A stretch of DNA of 64,000 bases from DASRHT01 sp035293765 (lineage in GTDB: Bacteria > Chloroflexota > Ktedonobacteria > Ktedonobacterales > Ktedonobacteraceae): contig DATGMF010000086.1 of the NCBI GenBank assembly GCA_035293765.1, positions 44,699-108,698 on the forward strand, given 5' to 3'. Shown here piece by piece: positions 35,748 through 43,995 of this stretch. The notes under the pieces are model-generated. The model searched no databases. It was given only the letters and a program-made list of their open reading frames with translations, and was not told the origin of the DNA. How positions within the stretch are numbered: position 1 is the stretch's first letter; each line of letters starts with the position of its first letter. The translations under genes were made by a program, and so were the position numbers.

Positions 35748-35788
35748 GTAAGAAGTTACTATAGCACGTACAAGCAAGGGATACTGCT

Positions 35789-36097
35789 ATGCAGCTTTCT
35801 GAGAGCAGCGAACACGCTTCCCAACGTAGGATTTGCGATGCCAGCGTCTATTCCACCTGTGTACAAGAGGCAATGAGGTACGACAGGCTTTCTTCTGCAG
35901 ATTATGCCCTCGTCATGACGCTCCTGGATGTAGTACTACAGGGATACTCTGAAGAGAGATGGAAAACAGAACAGCAACGGCTTTTGAAGGGTTTGACCGA
36001 ACAGTCTCCAGATAAGAGCGTACCCCATGCTGATGCCACCAATCGCTATGAGCAAGTTGTCAGGCGCTTGCAAGATCTGGCGCTCTGGCCCTGGTAA
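35789..36097 (+). CDS. Hypothetical protein (102 aa)
   Basis: A 102-aa predicted soluble, mostly helical protein (SADYALVMTLLDVVLQGYSEERWKTEQQ) without recognised domains. The ATG has AAGGGA 8 bases upstream. It is the first of three unknown genes in a row (35789, 36210, 37255) on the plus strand with their own ribosome sites. Confidence 0.5.
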   Translation: MQLSESSEHASQRRICDASVYSTCVQEAMRYDRLSSADYALVMTLLDVVLQGYSEERWKTEQQRLLKGLTEQSPDKSVPHADATNRYEQVVRRLQDLALWPW

Positions 36098-36209
36098 CGG
36101 ATGATTGTTCAGAGAAAAAGGCGGCCTTCCCTCTCGACCCTGTTTGAGAAGTACTTTAAACAGAGCAATGGGCAGTGCTTCGCATCGGTCTTGAAAGGAA
36201 TTACTGACC

Positions 36210-36911
36210 ATGACATATATACGTAGAAACAGCGCTCAGGAGCCAGAAGAAGCATGTAAAAAAGCACAACAGATAATGGCTATCTGCCAGGAACTGTCTA
36301 TCACCCTTGATCCTATTGATTGGCAGCACTCAGGTATGCGGGCTGCTGTGGCCGTAAATAAGATCGAAATAGCTGATCTCGCGAATCTCAGTCGGCAAGA
36401 TAGTGATTCCATTTTGCGTCTCGTTCAGAGCAAACTGTTCGAGTATGCTGCTCGTGAGACCCTGGGTGCTCAACCTGCGCCCAAAGCGTTGATCTGGAGT
36501 CCTGTTGATGTAATACGGCCACAACCGTTTTTAAGCCTCTGGATCATGACAATGGAGACGGATGAGCGCATTGCTATCGCTGAATACCTCAGAAATAGCC
36601 AGCGCACTTATGAGCCCTATGCACTGAATATCCATGATGAACAACAACTTGAGATGCTTTTTGGACCGCTTCAGACAGGTGAGTACCATCTGGGGAGCAT
36701 TATCACACTCAAAGAGCGTGAACAGACACGCACTGGAGAAATCATCTATATTCTCGGACCAGGTAAGACTCTCCCTGGCCGTAAACATCTCTCAAGAGGA
36801 TACCATATCATCGCAGGAAAATCCGACGCGAACAACGCCGCGTCACGATATCTTGTCGATTGCCACGATGGTTTTCCCCATATCGTCCATCAGTGGCAAG
36901 TTATCAGTTAA
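36210..36911 (+). CDS. Hypothetical protein (233 aa)
   Basis: A 233-aa predicted soluble protein, with a helical N-terminal half and a strand-rich C-terminal half ending in an ITLKERE...TGEIIYILGPGKTLPGRKHLSRGYHI region that looks like a small beta domain. No family recognised. GAAAGGA precedes the ATG. It is spaced 112 bases after the preceding unknown gene. Confidence 0.65.
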   Translation: MTYIRRNSAQEPEEACKKAQQIMAICQELSITLDPIDWQHSGMRAAVAVNKIEIADLANLSRQDSDSILRLVQSKLFEYAARETLGAQPAPKALIWSPVDVIRPQPFLSLWIMTMETDERIAIAEYLRNSQRTYEPYALNIHDEQQLEMLFGPLQTGEYHLGSIITLKEREQTRTGEIIYILGPGKTLPGRKHLSRGYHIIAGKSDANNAASRYLVDCHDGFPHIVHQWQVIS

Positions 36912-37254
36912 AGATGGTAGGGTACCTCTTAAACGTCCCTCATCCCCAATCACATGGTGGAGTTGGGTAGAGCCATAAGCAACTGTGCGTAAGGTAGATA
37001 CAATATGATTGTAGCTGGTTCGCCTGATAATCGATGCTGGTAAAACAGAGGCAAGACTCTGTGAGCAAAATGTGATACACTGGGTAATGAATGTAACCTC
37101 TTTGTGCGTAGAAATGAGTATAGTAAAAACAAGGGATCCTCTCCATGAGAGGAGGATACCTGAGGAACACTCCGGGTTGGTGGAGCTTCAGTTTTTGGTC
37201 GTTGATGCGTGATGGCGTTGTGGATGTATTTAGCAGGGAAACGGAGGAAACACT
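36912..37254. other. Gene-free region between two hypothetical genes
   Basis: 343 bases without a supported gene. A long minus-strand frame (36940-37650) crosses it but overlaps the better-supported plus-strand gene at 37255 and lacks a ribosome site. No repeat or hairpin stands out. Confidence 0.4.
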
Positions 37255-37596
37255 ATGCAATTGCATGATACGCTTCAGGTTTGTTTGCTGGCGCTTGCTA
37301 GCAGGTATCCCGAACACACTGTAGATATCAACGAAATCGTGCTTGGACACCAGAAATGGGGCGCTGAGGGGTGGACCTCGGAAGGGATTATCGACCTGTT
37401 TGAAAAGACGCGCCCGATGCTGTTGCAAGAGATGGCTCGCCTGTTCATAGATATCCAGAGGTGCGAGATCTATCTGCCGAAATACGCTGAGCGCATCCCC
37501 GCTTTCCTGATCCACTGCCGAGGAAAAATTCCTTGCAGTCAGGGCAATGTTACGGCGCGAAAACAAGTATCGGTCACGGGTGTAGCGCAGGCATAA
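37255..37596 (+). CDS. Hypothetical protein (113 aa)
   Basis: A 113-aa protein behind a strong AACGGAGGAAA site. It begins MQLHDTLQVCLLALASRYPEH and contains LGHQKWGAEGWTSEGIIDLFEKTRPMLLQE, suggesting a small helical fold. No family recognised. It stands alone, about 250 bases before the next gene. Confidence 0.55.
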   Translation: MQLHDTLQVCLLALASRYPEHTVDINEIVLGHQKWGAEGWTSEGIIDLFEKTRPMLLQEMARLFIDIQRCEIYLPKYAERIPAFLIHCRGKIPCSQGNVTARKQVSVTGVAQA

Positions 37597-37848
37597 AGGA
37601 GGGCTGTTGACTGATGAGTTCGTTTGGGCCGGCTGTAAAGAGATAGCCATACAGCCGGTCTTTCTTCAGCCCGTTTCCACTTCCCCCGGGCAAATTACCA
37701 CTCCAACTGCTTGACAGAGCCGTATCCCTTGTATAAAATACTGAACAGTTAAGAGGAATAGATATCAGCTTCTTCATCATCAGGTGGATTCCCGCCGCTC
37801 ACCGTGGCCTGCTATCGTTGCTTACGTTTTAGCAAAAGGAGTTCTATT

Positions 37849-38316
37849 ATGTATTCCCAACCGGACCCTTATTCATCACAGCAACCCTCGGGAGCAGATC
37901 CTTATTCCCAGCAAGGTTCTTACCCTCCCCCATACACTCAGCCTGGCGTCTATCCGCCCCCATATCAATACCCTTACCCAACACAGCAGCCTGCCGCAAA
38001 TCCCTATTACCCCCAACAAAGCCCGTATCCGCCTCAGTATCTTCCGCTCCAGCGTAACGTGCGAGCGAGAAGCGCCATGATTAATGGCATCATTTCACTT
38101 ATCTTGAGCTTGCTCACACTCTTTACCCTGGTTGGCTTTGCAGGACTCATCACAGGAACATTCGCTATCATTTACGGTTTTACGGGTCTGAAAACGGCAA
38201 AGCAGCTCCCAAACAGAGCGGGGTATGGACAGGCTATCGCAGGCATTATCCTGGGCTTCTCCGGCTGGTTTCTGGTCATTCTTTCCCTGATCATCCGAGG
38301 ATCGCTTGGTTCGTAA
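37849..38316 (+). CDS. DUF4190-like membrane protein with Pro/Tyr/Gln-rich N terminus
   Basis: A 155-aa protein. Residues 1-65 are a low-complexity cytoplasmic tail rich in Pro, Tyr, Gln and Ser (PYTQPGVYPPPYQYPYP). Residues 75-155 form the two-transmembrane DUF4190 domain: INGIISLILSLLTLFTLVGFAGLITGTFAIIYG then GYGQAIAGIILGFSGWFLVIL. Function unknown in the family. ATG 37849 follows AAAAGGAG. Confidence 0.82.
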   Translation: MYSQPDPYSSQQPSGADPYSQQGSYPPPYTQPGVYPPPYQYPYPTQQPAANPYYPQQSPYPPQYLPLQRNVRARSAMINGIISLILSLLTLFTLVGFAGLITGTFAIIYGFTGLKTAKQLPNRAGYGQAIAGIILGFSGWFLVILSLIIRGSLGS

Positions 38317-38891
38317 GTTTAAGCACGTTGCTGATATGAGGAATTACGGTGTAGTTAGAGGAGAGGTGTGGAAGCCTCTCCCCAACTCTCTGCTAGTTCA
38401 TCCGTCGCATCGTCGTCGTTTTGCCTGCGCCATTGGCCCCCAGAAAGCCAAAAATCGTCCCCTCCTGTATCTTCATTGATAGATCTTTGATAACATGAAA
38501 TTGTGCAAATGATTTATTGACATGTTCTACAATAAGACTCATAATGACCACTCTTTCTGCTTTGCCGCATCATGGCTTCTCAAGCCTCCGGGTCGGATTT
38601 CTCGGAATGGTCAAAGTATAGGCTACCTGGGCGAGAGAGTCAACCATAGTGCGCGGAGGGGCAAAGGCAAAATAGTTTGTACAATTTGCACAAAAACAGA
38701 GGCATAAGTTTCTGGTAAACTGTCTGTAGCGTCGCGTTGTGGAAGGTCATATGATTACTATAGACGTACAGGTTTCAGTCTATGCTGAGCAACAGACGTT
38801 TTCAATTATGCACAATAACCAAAAGACGTGAGTAAGGTAAGCCGAGCTGTCCCGCAATGCTGCTGGATAACGTAAGAGGAGAAGACAACAC
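38317..38891. other. Gap upstream of glnA
   Basis: 575 bases containing one ABC ATPase remnant (38393-38542, minus strand) and otherwise AT-rich sequence leading to glnA. A TTTGT-N9-ACAAA inverted element sits at about 38668-38686, but it does not match a nitrogen-regulator box I can name. Confidence 0.4.
38393..38542 (-). pseudogene. Truncated ABC transporter ATPase remnant
   Basis: A 49-codon frame translates to the first 49 residues of a drug-export-type ABC ATPase: it opens MSLIVEHVNKSFAQF and includes FGFLGANGAGKTTTMR, a full Walker A. It stops at TAG right after Walker A, with no Q-loop, signature or Walker B downstream. The remnant is too short to function. Confidence 0.75.
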
Positions 38892-40322
38892 ATGACCCCT
38901 GAAGCAGTCCTACGACTCGCCCGAGAGCGTGGAGCGAAGATGGTAGATTTCAAGTTCACAGACCTGCCAGGCTCCTGGCAGCACTTTAGCGTCCCTTTGC
39001 ATGAGCTGCAGGAAGAGTCATTCGTCGAAGGGTTTCCGTTTGATGGGTCCAGCATTCGCGGTTTCCAGGCCATTAATGAAAGCGATATGCTGGTCATTCC
39101 TGATCCCGAGACTGCCTTTATGGACCCCTTCACTGCTGTTCCCACGCTGAGCTTGATCTGCAATATTGCTCATCCTGGCCCCGCCGGTCAGAAACAGCCA
39201 TATAGCCGCGATCCGCGTTACATTGCACAAAAGGCCGAGGCGTATCTGCGCAGTACCGGCATCGCCGACACTAGCTACTTTGGTCCCGAAGCCGAATTCT
39301 ACATCTTCGATCACGTCCGCTACGCCTCTACCGACAACCGGCAATTTGCCGAGATCGATTCGGACGAGGCGCACTGGGGCAGTGGCCGCGACGGCACACG
39401 CAACATGGGTCATCTGATGCGCGTGAAAGAAGGGTACTTTCCCGTTGCCCCCAATGATACGCTGCAAGATCTTCGTACAGAGATGGTGCTCAAGCTGGAA
39501 GAACTGGGCATCGCCGTCGAAGCGCAGCATCACGAGGTCGGAGCCGCCGGACAGGCGGAGATCGATATTCGCTTTAACACCCTGGTGAAAACGGCGGATA
39601 ATATGCTGCTGTACAAATATGTGGTGAAGAATACCGCTCGCAAGTATGGCAAAACCGTCACATTTATGCCCAAACCGGTCTATGGCGATAATGGGTCCGG
39701 CATGCATACGCATCAGAGCCTCTGGCAGAACGAGAAACCACTCTTCTACGACGCCGACGGGTACGCGGGACTCTCACAAATGGCGCGCTACTATATCGGC
39801 GGCATTTTAATGCACGCTCCGGCAGTGCTGGCTATCGCAGCCTCAACGACTAACAGTTATAAGCGCCTGGTCCCCGGCTTTGAGGCTCCTGTGAACCTGG
39901 TCTTCTCAAAAGGCAACCGCAGCGCCGCTGTTCGTATCCCATTGACCGACAATCCAAAGGCCAAGCGCATTGAATTCCGCCCACCTGATGCCACCTCCAA
40001 CCCTTACCTGCTCTTCTCCGCGCTGCTGATGGCCGGTCTGGATGGTATCCGCCGCGAGATCGACCCGGGCGATTATGGCTATGGTCCGGTTGACAAAGAT
40101 CTTTACAGTATGTCGGCGGAAGAACTGCGCGAGATCTGCTCCGTTCCTGCTTCTTTGACCGAAGCGCTCAAGGCGCTGGAGAATGACCATACATTCCTTC
40201 TGGAGGGCAATGTCTTCACCACGGACCTGCTGGAGAAATATATCGAACTCAAGCGAGCGCAAGCAGATGAAGTTCGGCTGCGCCCCGTCCCCATAGAGTT
40301 CGCGCTCTATTATGATGCCTGA
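38892..40322 (+). CDS. glnA: Type I glutamine synthetase
   Basis: A 476-aa enzyme that condenses ammonia and glutamate with ATP; dodecameric, cytoplasmic. Signatures: FPFDGSSIRGF (beta-grasp region), the GPEAEFYIFD metal-binding segment, KPVYGDNGSGMHTHQSLW, RIEFRPPDATSNPYL. The length (about 470) and DKDLYSMSAEE near residue 400, aligning with the adenylylated Tyr loop, suggest a GSI-beta form, although no adenylyltransferase gene is in view. GTAAGAGGAG precedes the ATG. Confidence 0.96.
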   Translation: MTPEAVLRLARERGAKMVDFKFTDLPGSWQHFSVPLHELQEESFVEGFPFDGSSIRGFQAINESDMLVIPDPETAFMDPFTAVPTLSLICNIAHPGPAGQKQPYSRDPRYIAQKAEAYLRSTGIADTSYFGPEAEFYIFDHVRYASTDNRQFAEIDSDEAHWGSGRDGTRNMGHLMRVKEGYFPVAPNDTLQDLRTEMVLKLEELGIAVEAQHHEVGAAGQAEIDIRFNTLVKTADNMLLYKYVVKNTARKYGKTVTFMPKPVYGDNGSGMHTHQSLWQNEKPLFYDADGYAGLSQMARYYIGGILMHAPAVLAIAASTTNSYKRLVPGFEAPVNLVFSKGNRSAAVRIPLTDNPKAKRIEFRPPDATSNPYLLFSALLMAGLDGIRREIDPGDYGYGPVDKDLYSMSAEELREICSVPASLTEALKALENDHTFLLEGNVFTTDLLEKYIELKRAQADEVRLRPVPIEFALYYDA

Positions 40323-40367
40323 TCTTAGATAGCGTTTCCATCAGGGATCACTTTCTCCGATCTTATA

Positions 40368-40412
40368 GAAGACCTCTCGTTTTGTATTTTCGTCACAAAA
40401 CGGGAGGTCTTC
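40368..40412 (+). terminator. Hairpin downstream of glnA
   Basis: GAAGACCTC-T-CGTTTTGT pairs with ACAAAACG-G-GAGGTCTTC, 17 bp with one mismatch and a 9-base loop, 45 bases after the stop. A weak T-run follows. Confidence 0.7.
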
Positions 40413-40480
40413 GCTTTGGTACAGATTTCTCCTCAAAAAGTGCGTTGCAGTGCGTCTCATCTCATAAAGGAGGTATGTAC

Positions 40481-40519
40481 ATGGTGAAAGTGAAGGCATT
40501 CAAAGGACTACAATCCTGA
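40481..40519 (+). CDS. Very short ORF (12 aa) with an ideal ribosome site
   Basis: ATG 40481 follows AAAGGAGG and encodes MVKVKAFKGLQS then TGA. A terminator (40542-40578) starts 22 bases later. It could be a micropeptide, a leader or the remnant of a lost gene. No homology can be judged at this size. Confidence 0.3.
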   Translation: MVKVKAFKGLQS

Positions 40520-40541
40520 AATATGATTTTCTTATACGGGA

Positions 40542-40578
40542 TCTACGAAAGACATTTGTCGCTCGTAGACCTTTTTTT
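40542..40578 (+). terminator. Rho-independent terminator
   Basis: TCTACGA (40542-40548) pairs with TCGTAGA (40563-40569), with an inner GAC/GTC, followed by CC and seven T. Confidence 0.8.
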
Positions 40579-40627
40579 GTTGCTAGCAAGCAAGGTGACA
40601 ACTTGTCGTTGCTTTTTATCTGACATG

Positions 40628-40656
40628 TTCACATCATACACAAGTTAATGTATAAT
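40628..40656 (+). promoter_or_regulatory. Sigma-70-type promoter for moaA
   Basis: -35 TTCACA (40628-40633), 17-base spacer, perfect -10 TATAAT (40651-40656). An inverted repeat ACAAGT-N13-ACTTGT (40640-40664) straddles the -10 and could be an operator. The predicted transcript starts near 40663, leaving a leader of about 130 bases. Confidence 0.72.
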
Positions 40657-40675
40657 ACACTTGTAATTTCGTGTA

Positions 40676-40770
40676 GGATCAATGTCATGTCGGCCCCGGA
40701 TTACCGCATAAAACAAGGGCAATTGCCGACAAAATGTGTTATAGTAAGTGAGCATAGCCGATGACATTGT
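40676..40770 (+). promoter_or_regulatory. Structured 5' leader of moaA with mutually exclusive stems
   Basis: CAATGTCATG..CGGC at the start pairs over about 60 bases with GCCGATGACATTG near 40757-40769 (13 bp with a 2-base bulge). Its GTCGGC part can instead pair with GCCGAC near 40726. Such competing pairings upstream of a molybdopterin gene are what a riboswitch or attenuator would show. I cannot match it to the Moco motif by eye. Confidence 0.5.
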
Positions 40771-40795
40771 TCTGATAGATAGAGAGGAAGCAACT

Positions 40796-41791
40796 ATGGA
40801 GCCGCTCGTAGATAGTTATGGAAGGCGCATCAAGAGCATGCGTATCTCTATCACGGATAAGTGCAATTTCCGCTGTACCTACTGTATGCCTGCCGAGGGT
40901 CTGCCCTGGCTCAAGAAGGCTGAAATCCTCTCTTATGAGGAGATTGCCCGAGTTTCGCGTGTGGCAGTAAGTATTGGTATTGAGCAAATTCGCTTGACCG
41001 GTGGAGAGCCGCTCGTCCGCCGCGATGTACCGGATCTTATACAGCAACTCCGCCAGATTGAGGGGTTGCGTAGTCTGAGCCTGACGACGAACGGTATCCT
41101 CTTGAAACAGCAGGCCAGGGCACTGGCCGAAGCGGGGCTGACACGCGTTAACGTCAGTCTCGACTCGCTGATCCGTGAAAAATTCGCCCAACTCACACGA
41201 CGCGATCAGCTCGACCGGGTACTGGAGGGTCTGGAAGAAGTAGAGAAATATCCTTCAATTCATCCTATTAAGATTAACGCTGTAGCCATACGAGGCTTTA
41301 GCGAAGAGGAGGTGCTTGATTTTGCTCGCCTGGCGCGGCGCAAGGCTTTTGTGATGCGCTGGATCGAATTTATGCCGCTTGACGCCGACCAGGTCTGGCG
41401 TAAGGAAGACATCCTGACAGGCGGAGAGATCCAGGCGATCATCGAGTCTGAATATGGGCCACTGGTCCCAATCACCACGGGAGATCCTTCCGAGACGGCT
41501 CGTCGCTATACATTTAGTGATGGTATTGGTGAAGTTGGGTTCATTAATCCTGTGAGTGAGCCGTTCTGCGGCACCTGTGATCGCATTCGTCTCACGGCAG
41601 ATGGACAACTGCGCACCTGCCTCTTCGCCACCGAGGAGACCGATCTGCGGGCTGTTCTCCGCGCCGGTGCTGACGACGAGGAGCTGGTCAAGACGATTCG
41701 GCAGGCTGTCTGGCATAAGGAACTCAAACACTATATTGGGGACAAACGCTTCAAGCGAGCAAATCGCAGTATGTCTATGATCGGTGGGTAA
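40796..41791 (+). CDS. moaA: GTP 3',8-cyclase MoaA
   Basis: A 331-aa radical SAM enzyme, first step of molybdopterin synthesis (GTP to 3',8-cyclo-GTP). N-terminal cluster CNFRCTYC, SAM-binding LTGGEPLVR, C-terminal cluster FCGTCDRIRLTADGQLRTC and the conserved C-terminal Gly-Gly end. Length matches the family. ATG 40796 follows AGAGAGGAAG; a GTG at 40748 would lengthen it but lacks a site. It supplies cofactor needed by the molybdenum hydroxylases at 545 and 12963. No other moa/mo genes are in the window. Confidence 0.96.
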   Translation: MEPLVDSYGRRIKSMRISITDKCNFRCTYCMPAEGLPWLKKAEILSYEEIARVSRVAVSIGIEQIRLTGGEPLVRRDVPDLIQQLRQIEGLRSLSLTTNGILLKQQARALAEAGLTRVNVSLDSLIREKFAQLTRRDQLDRVLEGLEEVEKYPSIHPIKINAVAIRGFSEEEVLDFARLARRKAFVMRWIEFMPLDADQVWRKEDILTGGEIQAIIESEYGPLVPITTGDPSETARRYTFSDGIGEVGFINPVSEPFCGTCDRIRLTADGQLRTCLFATEETDLRAVLRAGADDEELVKTIRQAVWHKELKHYIGDKRFKRANRSMSMIGG

Positions 41792-41963
41792 TATCAGTAT
41801 GGGTAGACAGGCTTGCACTCTTTTCACGGGAGGAGCATTTTCAAAGCAAGCAGGCTTTACCCACAGTTACAGTGCAACGGATGTCTGTAAACTCTGTTAC
41901 TAAAAAAGGGGATGTTCGTCGTTATAGTCAAATAGATAATATGTATGCTAGCCCAAAGTATAC

Positions 41964-42248
41964 TTGTACCAGTATCGAAAAGGACTGCATACGATCAACC
42001 AGGTCTCAGTTCCAGTAGTAGAAGACCAGAAAGAGGACCCTGTGGTATACGATGAAGCGGATCTACTGACTGTCCGCGAAGTAGCAAAACAATTGCGGGT
42101 GGATGACACCACCGTTCGGCGCTGGATCAAAAATGGCGTGCTGGAGGCAATCACGCTGCCCCATCGAGGTGCGCGTCAAGCCTACCGCATCAGACGCGCC
42201 ACCCTGGACGCTCTCTTGGCACCATCACAGCAGCCTGTGAGCCAGTAA
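41964..42248 (+). CDS. Helix-turn-helix (excisionase/MerR-type) DNA-binding protein
   Basis: A protein of up to 94 aa with a C-terminal excisionase-family winged HTH: LLTVREVAKQLRVDDTTVRRWIKNGVLEAITLPHRGARQAYRIRRATLDALL. It is probably a small regulator or nucleoid factor. The start is uncertain: TTG 41964 lacks a clear site, and a GTG near 42041 would retain the HTH. No phage or integrase genes are close. Confidence 0.75.
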   Translation: MYQYRKGLHTINQVSVPVVEDQKEDPVVYDEADLLTVREVAKQLRVDDTTVRRWIKNGVLEAITLPHRGARQAYRIRRATLDALLAPSQQPVSQ

Positions 42249-42326
42249 GAGAAGTAGCCAAAAGTCCTCTGACCTGCTAGACTAGAGACCACTGGTTGCC
42301 ATAGGTCTAGTAGGAAGGAGACACAC

Positions 42327-43247
42327 TTGTCTACAATTGACTCCCAGACTCTCTTCTGTGAATTGCATGGTACTAAAAGCTCCAGCTTGGCCGCAATTCA
42401 TTCTCCTGTCCATTGCTCGCCTGGAGGGACACCCTACTTGCTCACTCCAGGAACGGTTGTCCTGGCATCCCCCAGGACAAACCTGGAGGGACTGGCAGGA
42501 TTCCTTGACGGATTTGATCCGGCGCTCCATTTCACCGCTTACCTGGATGACCCGACGCTGCTGCCCGATGGGGCTCAATTGTGCAAAGTGGCCGGGCAGC
42601 TCTGCTATATGAGCTTTGGCCCTAAACGCACGATGAATGCGCAATCAAAACGCTATTTCGATAATCTCAAGTCATCCGGTCATGGTTCCGTATTTGAGCA
42701 TGCTACCTTTAGCATGCTCCTCTATGGCGTTTCGCGCAGCCTGACCCATGAGCTGATCCGCCATCGCGCCGGTTTTAGCTATTCCCAGTTGAGCCAGCGC
42801 TTCGTTTCGGGTCGGATGCTGCGCTTCGTGGAACGACCGGAGTATCGCGCCGATGAGCAATTGCACACCCAATTCTTGCAACGCATCGACCGTGCTGCCC
42901 AGGAATACGGCGCGCTTGCCAATCGCCTGCTAGAGATGCAGCAGGCTGGAGTTGGTATCTTGAGTGCAGAGGCGCGTACCGATTTGCGCAAAAAAGTGCA
43001 GCAATGCGCCCGCTCTGTTCTCCCCAATGAAACCGAAGCGCCCATCGTGGTCACAGGCAACGCCCGCTCCTGGCGACACTTTATCGAGATGAGGGCCGAT
43101 GCCCATGCTGAGATCGAGATCCGAGAACTGGCGGTGCGCGTATTTCTGTGCCTACGCCAGAGCGATCCCGTTCTTTTCGACGATTACGCGGTTGAGCAGC
43201 TTCCTGATAGCACCTATACCGTGAAAACGGAGTTTCGGAAGGTGTGA
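42327..43247 (+). CDS. thyX: Flavin-dependent thymidylate synthase ThyX
   Basis: A 306-aa enzyme making dTMP from dUMP with FADH2 and methylene-THF. The ThyX motif RHR-x7-S is seen as RHRAGFSYSQLSQR. SGHGSVFEHATFS and the C-terminal SWRHFIEMRADAHAEIEIRELA complete the family pattern. TTG start at 42327 with GAAGGAG six bases upstream. The N terminus is about 60 residues longer than minimal ThyX proteins. Confidence 0.94.
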   Translation: MSTIDSQTLFCELHGTKSSSLAAIHSPVHCSPGGTPYLLTPGTVVLASPRTNLEGLAGFLDGFDPALHFTAYLDDPTLLPDGAQLCKVAGQLCYMSFGPKRTMNAQSKRYFDNLKSSGHGSVFEHATFSMLLYGVSRSLTHELIRHRAGFSYSQLSQRFVSGRMLRFVERPEYRADEQLHTQFLQRIDRAAQEYGALANRLLEMQQAGVGILSAEARTDLRKKVQQCARSVLPNETEAPIVVTGNARSWRHFIEMRADAHAEIEIRELAVRVFLCLRQSDPVLFDDYAVEQLPDSTYTVKTEFRKV

Positions 43248-43257
43248 TTCACACTCG

Positions 43258-43788
43258 CTATAATTCGCGCCGGTACAACCGCATGCCAATCGGTGCAGGC
43301 TCTTCCGCCACTCGCATCTCGCAGCGCGCCGCTAATCCTTCTGATCCTGGATCGCTGGCGGGCAAGCAGGCTTCGAAGTAGACGGGAATGCCTTCCTGCT
43401 CTGCTTCGAACTCAAACTCTTCCGCGAGCATACGTGCGCGGTTGAGAGCTCCAACCAGCAGCACTCGTCCTGCGTGCTGGCGACGGAATTGCGGATGGAC
43501 GGTGCCCTGACAACGTATGTGATAGCCTTGCTGATCCTGGTATAGGTGTACAGAAGTATACCCCACGACCTCACCGTCTATCCCGTCCAATGTCCCTGCC
43601 GGTCCCCACGCATTCAGTTCATCATCATCATCGGTAATCACAAAGGTATTGGCTGCCCGCTCGGTGTCCTCCAGCCAGGCAACAAAATCGCTCTCGTTGC
43701 AGTTCTCAGTGCCGTCGTGCTGAGCCGCCAGTTCTTGCAGATGCAGCAGCGTTGGCAGGTCTTTCTGCCGGTAGTTGCGTATACGCAT
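43258..43788 (-). CDS. GNAT-family N-acetyltransferase
   Basis: A 176-aa protein starting MRIRNYRQKDLPTLLHLQELAAQ, with GEVVGYTSVHLY and the acetyl-CoA region VHPQFRRQHAGRVLLVGAL (a Q/RxxGxG/A variant). The substrate is unknown. It converges on thyX with 10 bases between stop codons. Confidence 0.85.
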   Translation of the reverse strand: MRIRNYRQKDLPTLLHLQELAAQHDGTENCNESDFVAWLEDTERAANTFVITDDDDELNAWGPAGTLDGIDGEVVGYTSVHLYQDQQGYHIRCQGTVHPQFRRQHAGRVLLVGALNRARMLAEEFEFEAEQEGIPVYFEACLPASDPGSEGLAARCEMRVAEEPAPIGMRLYRREL

Positions 43789-43995
43789 GAGTCATTCTCG
43801 GCCTTTCGTCTTTTGTTTCCCTGCCATCATATTACAACACATAGCCACGCTGCTTCTCTCACCTTTTTTCCTCTCGGGGTTGTCTTTCCCTGGTATATAA
43901 TTGATGAGCTTGCCATGTGAGTAAAAATGAGACCTAACTATAGAATAGGATTAACCTGAGGCTTTTCATCTTTCTGAGGTAAAAGGAGTTACCGC

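Noticed and set aside
36940..37650. A 236-codon minus-strand frame
   Set aside because: It overlaps the gene at 37255, has no ribosome site and shows no domain.
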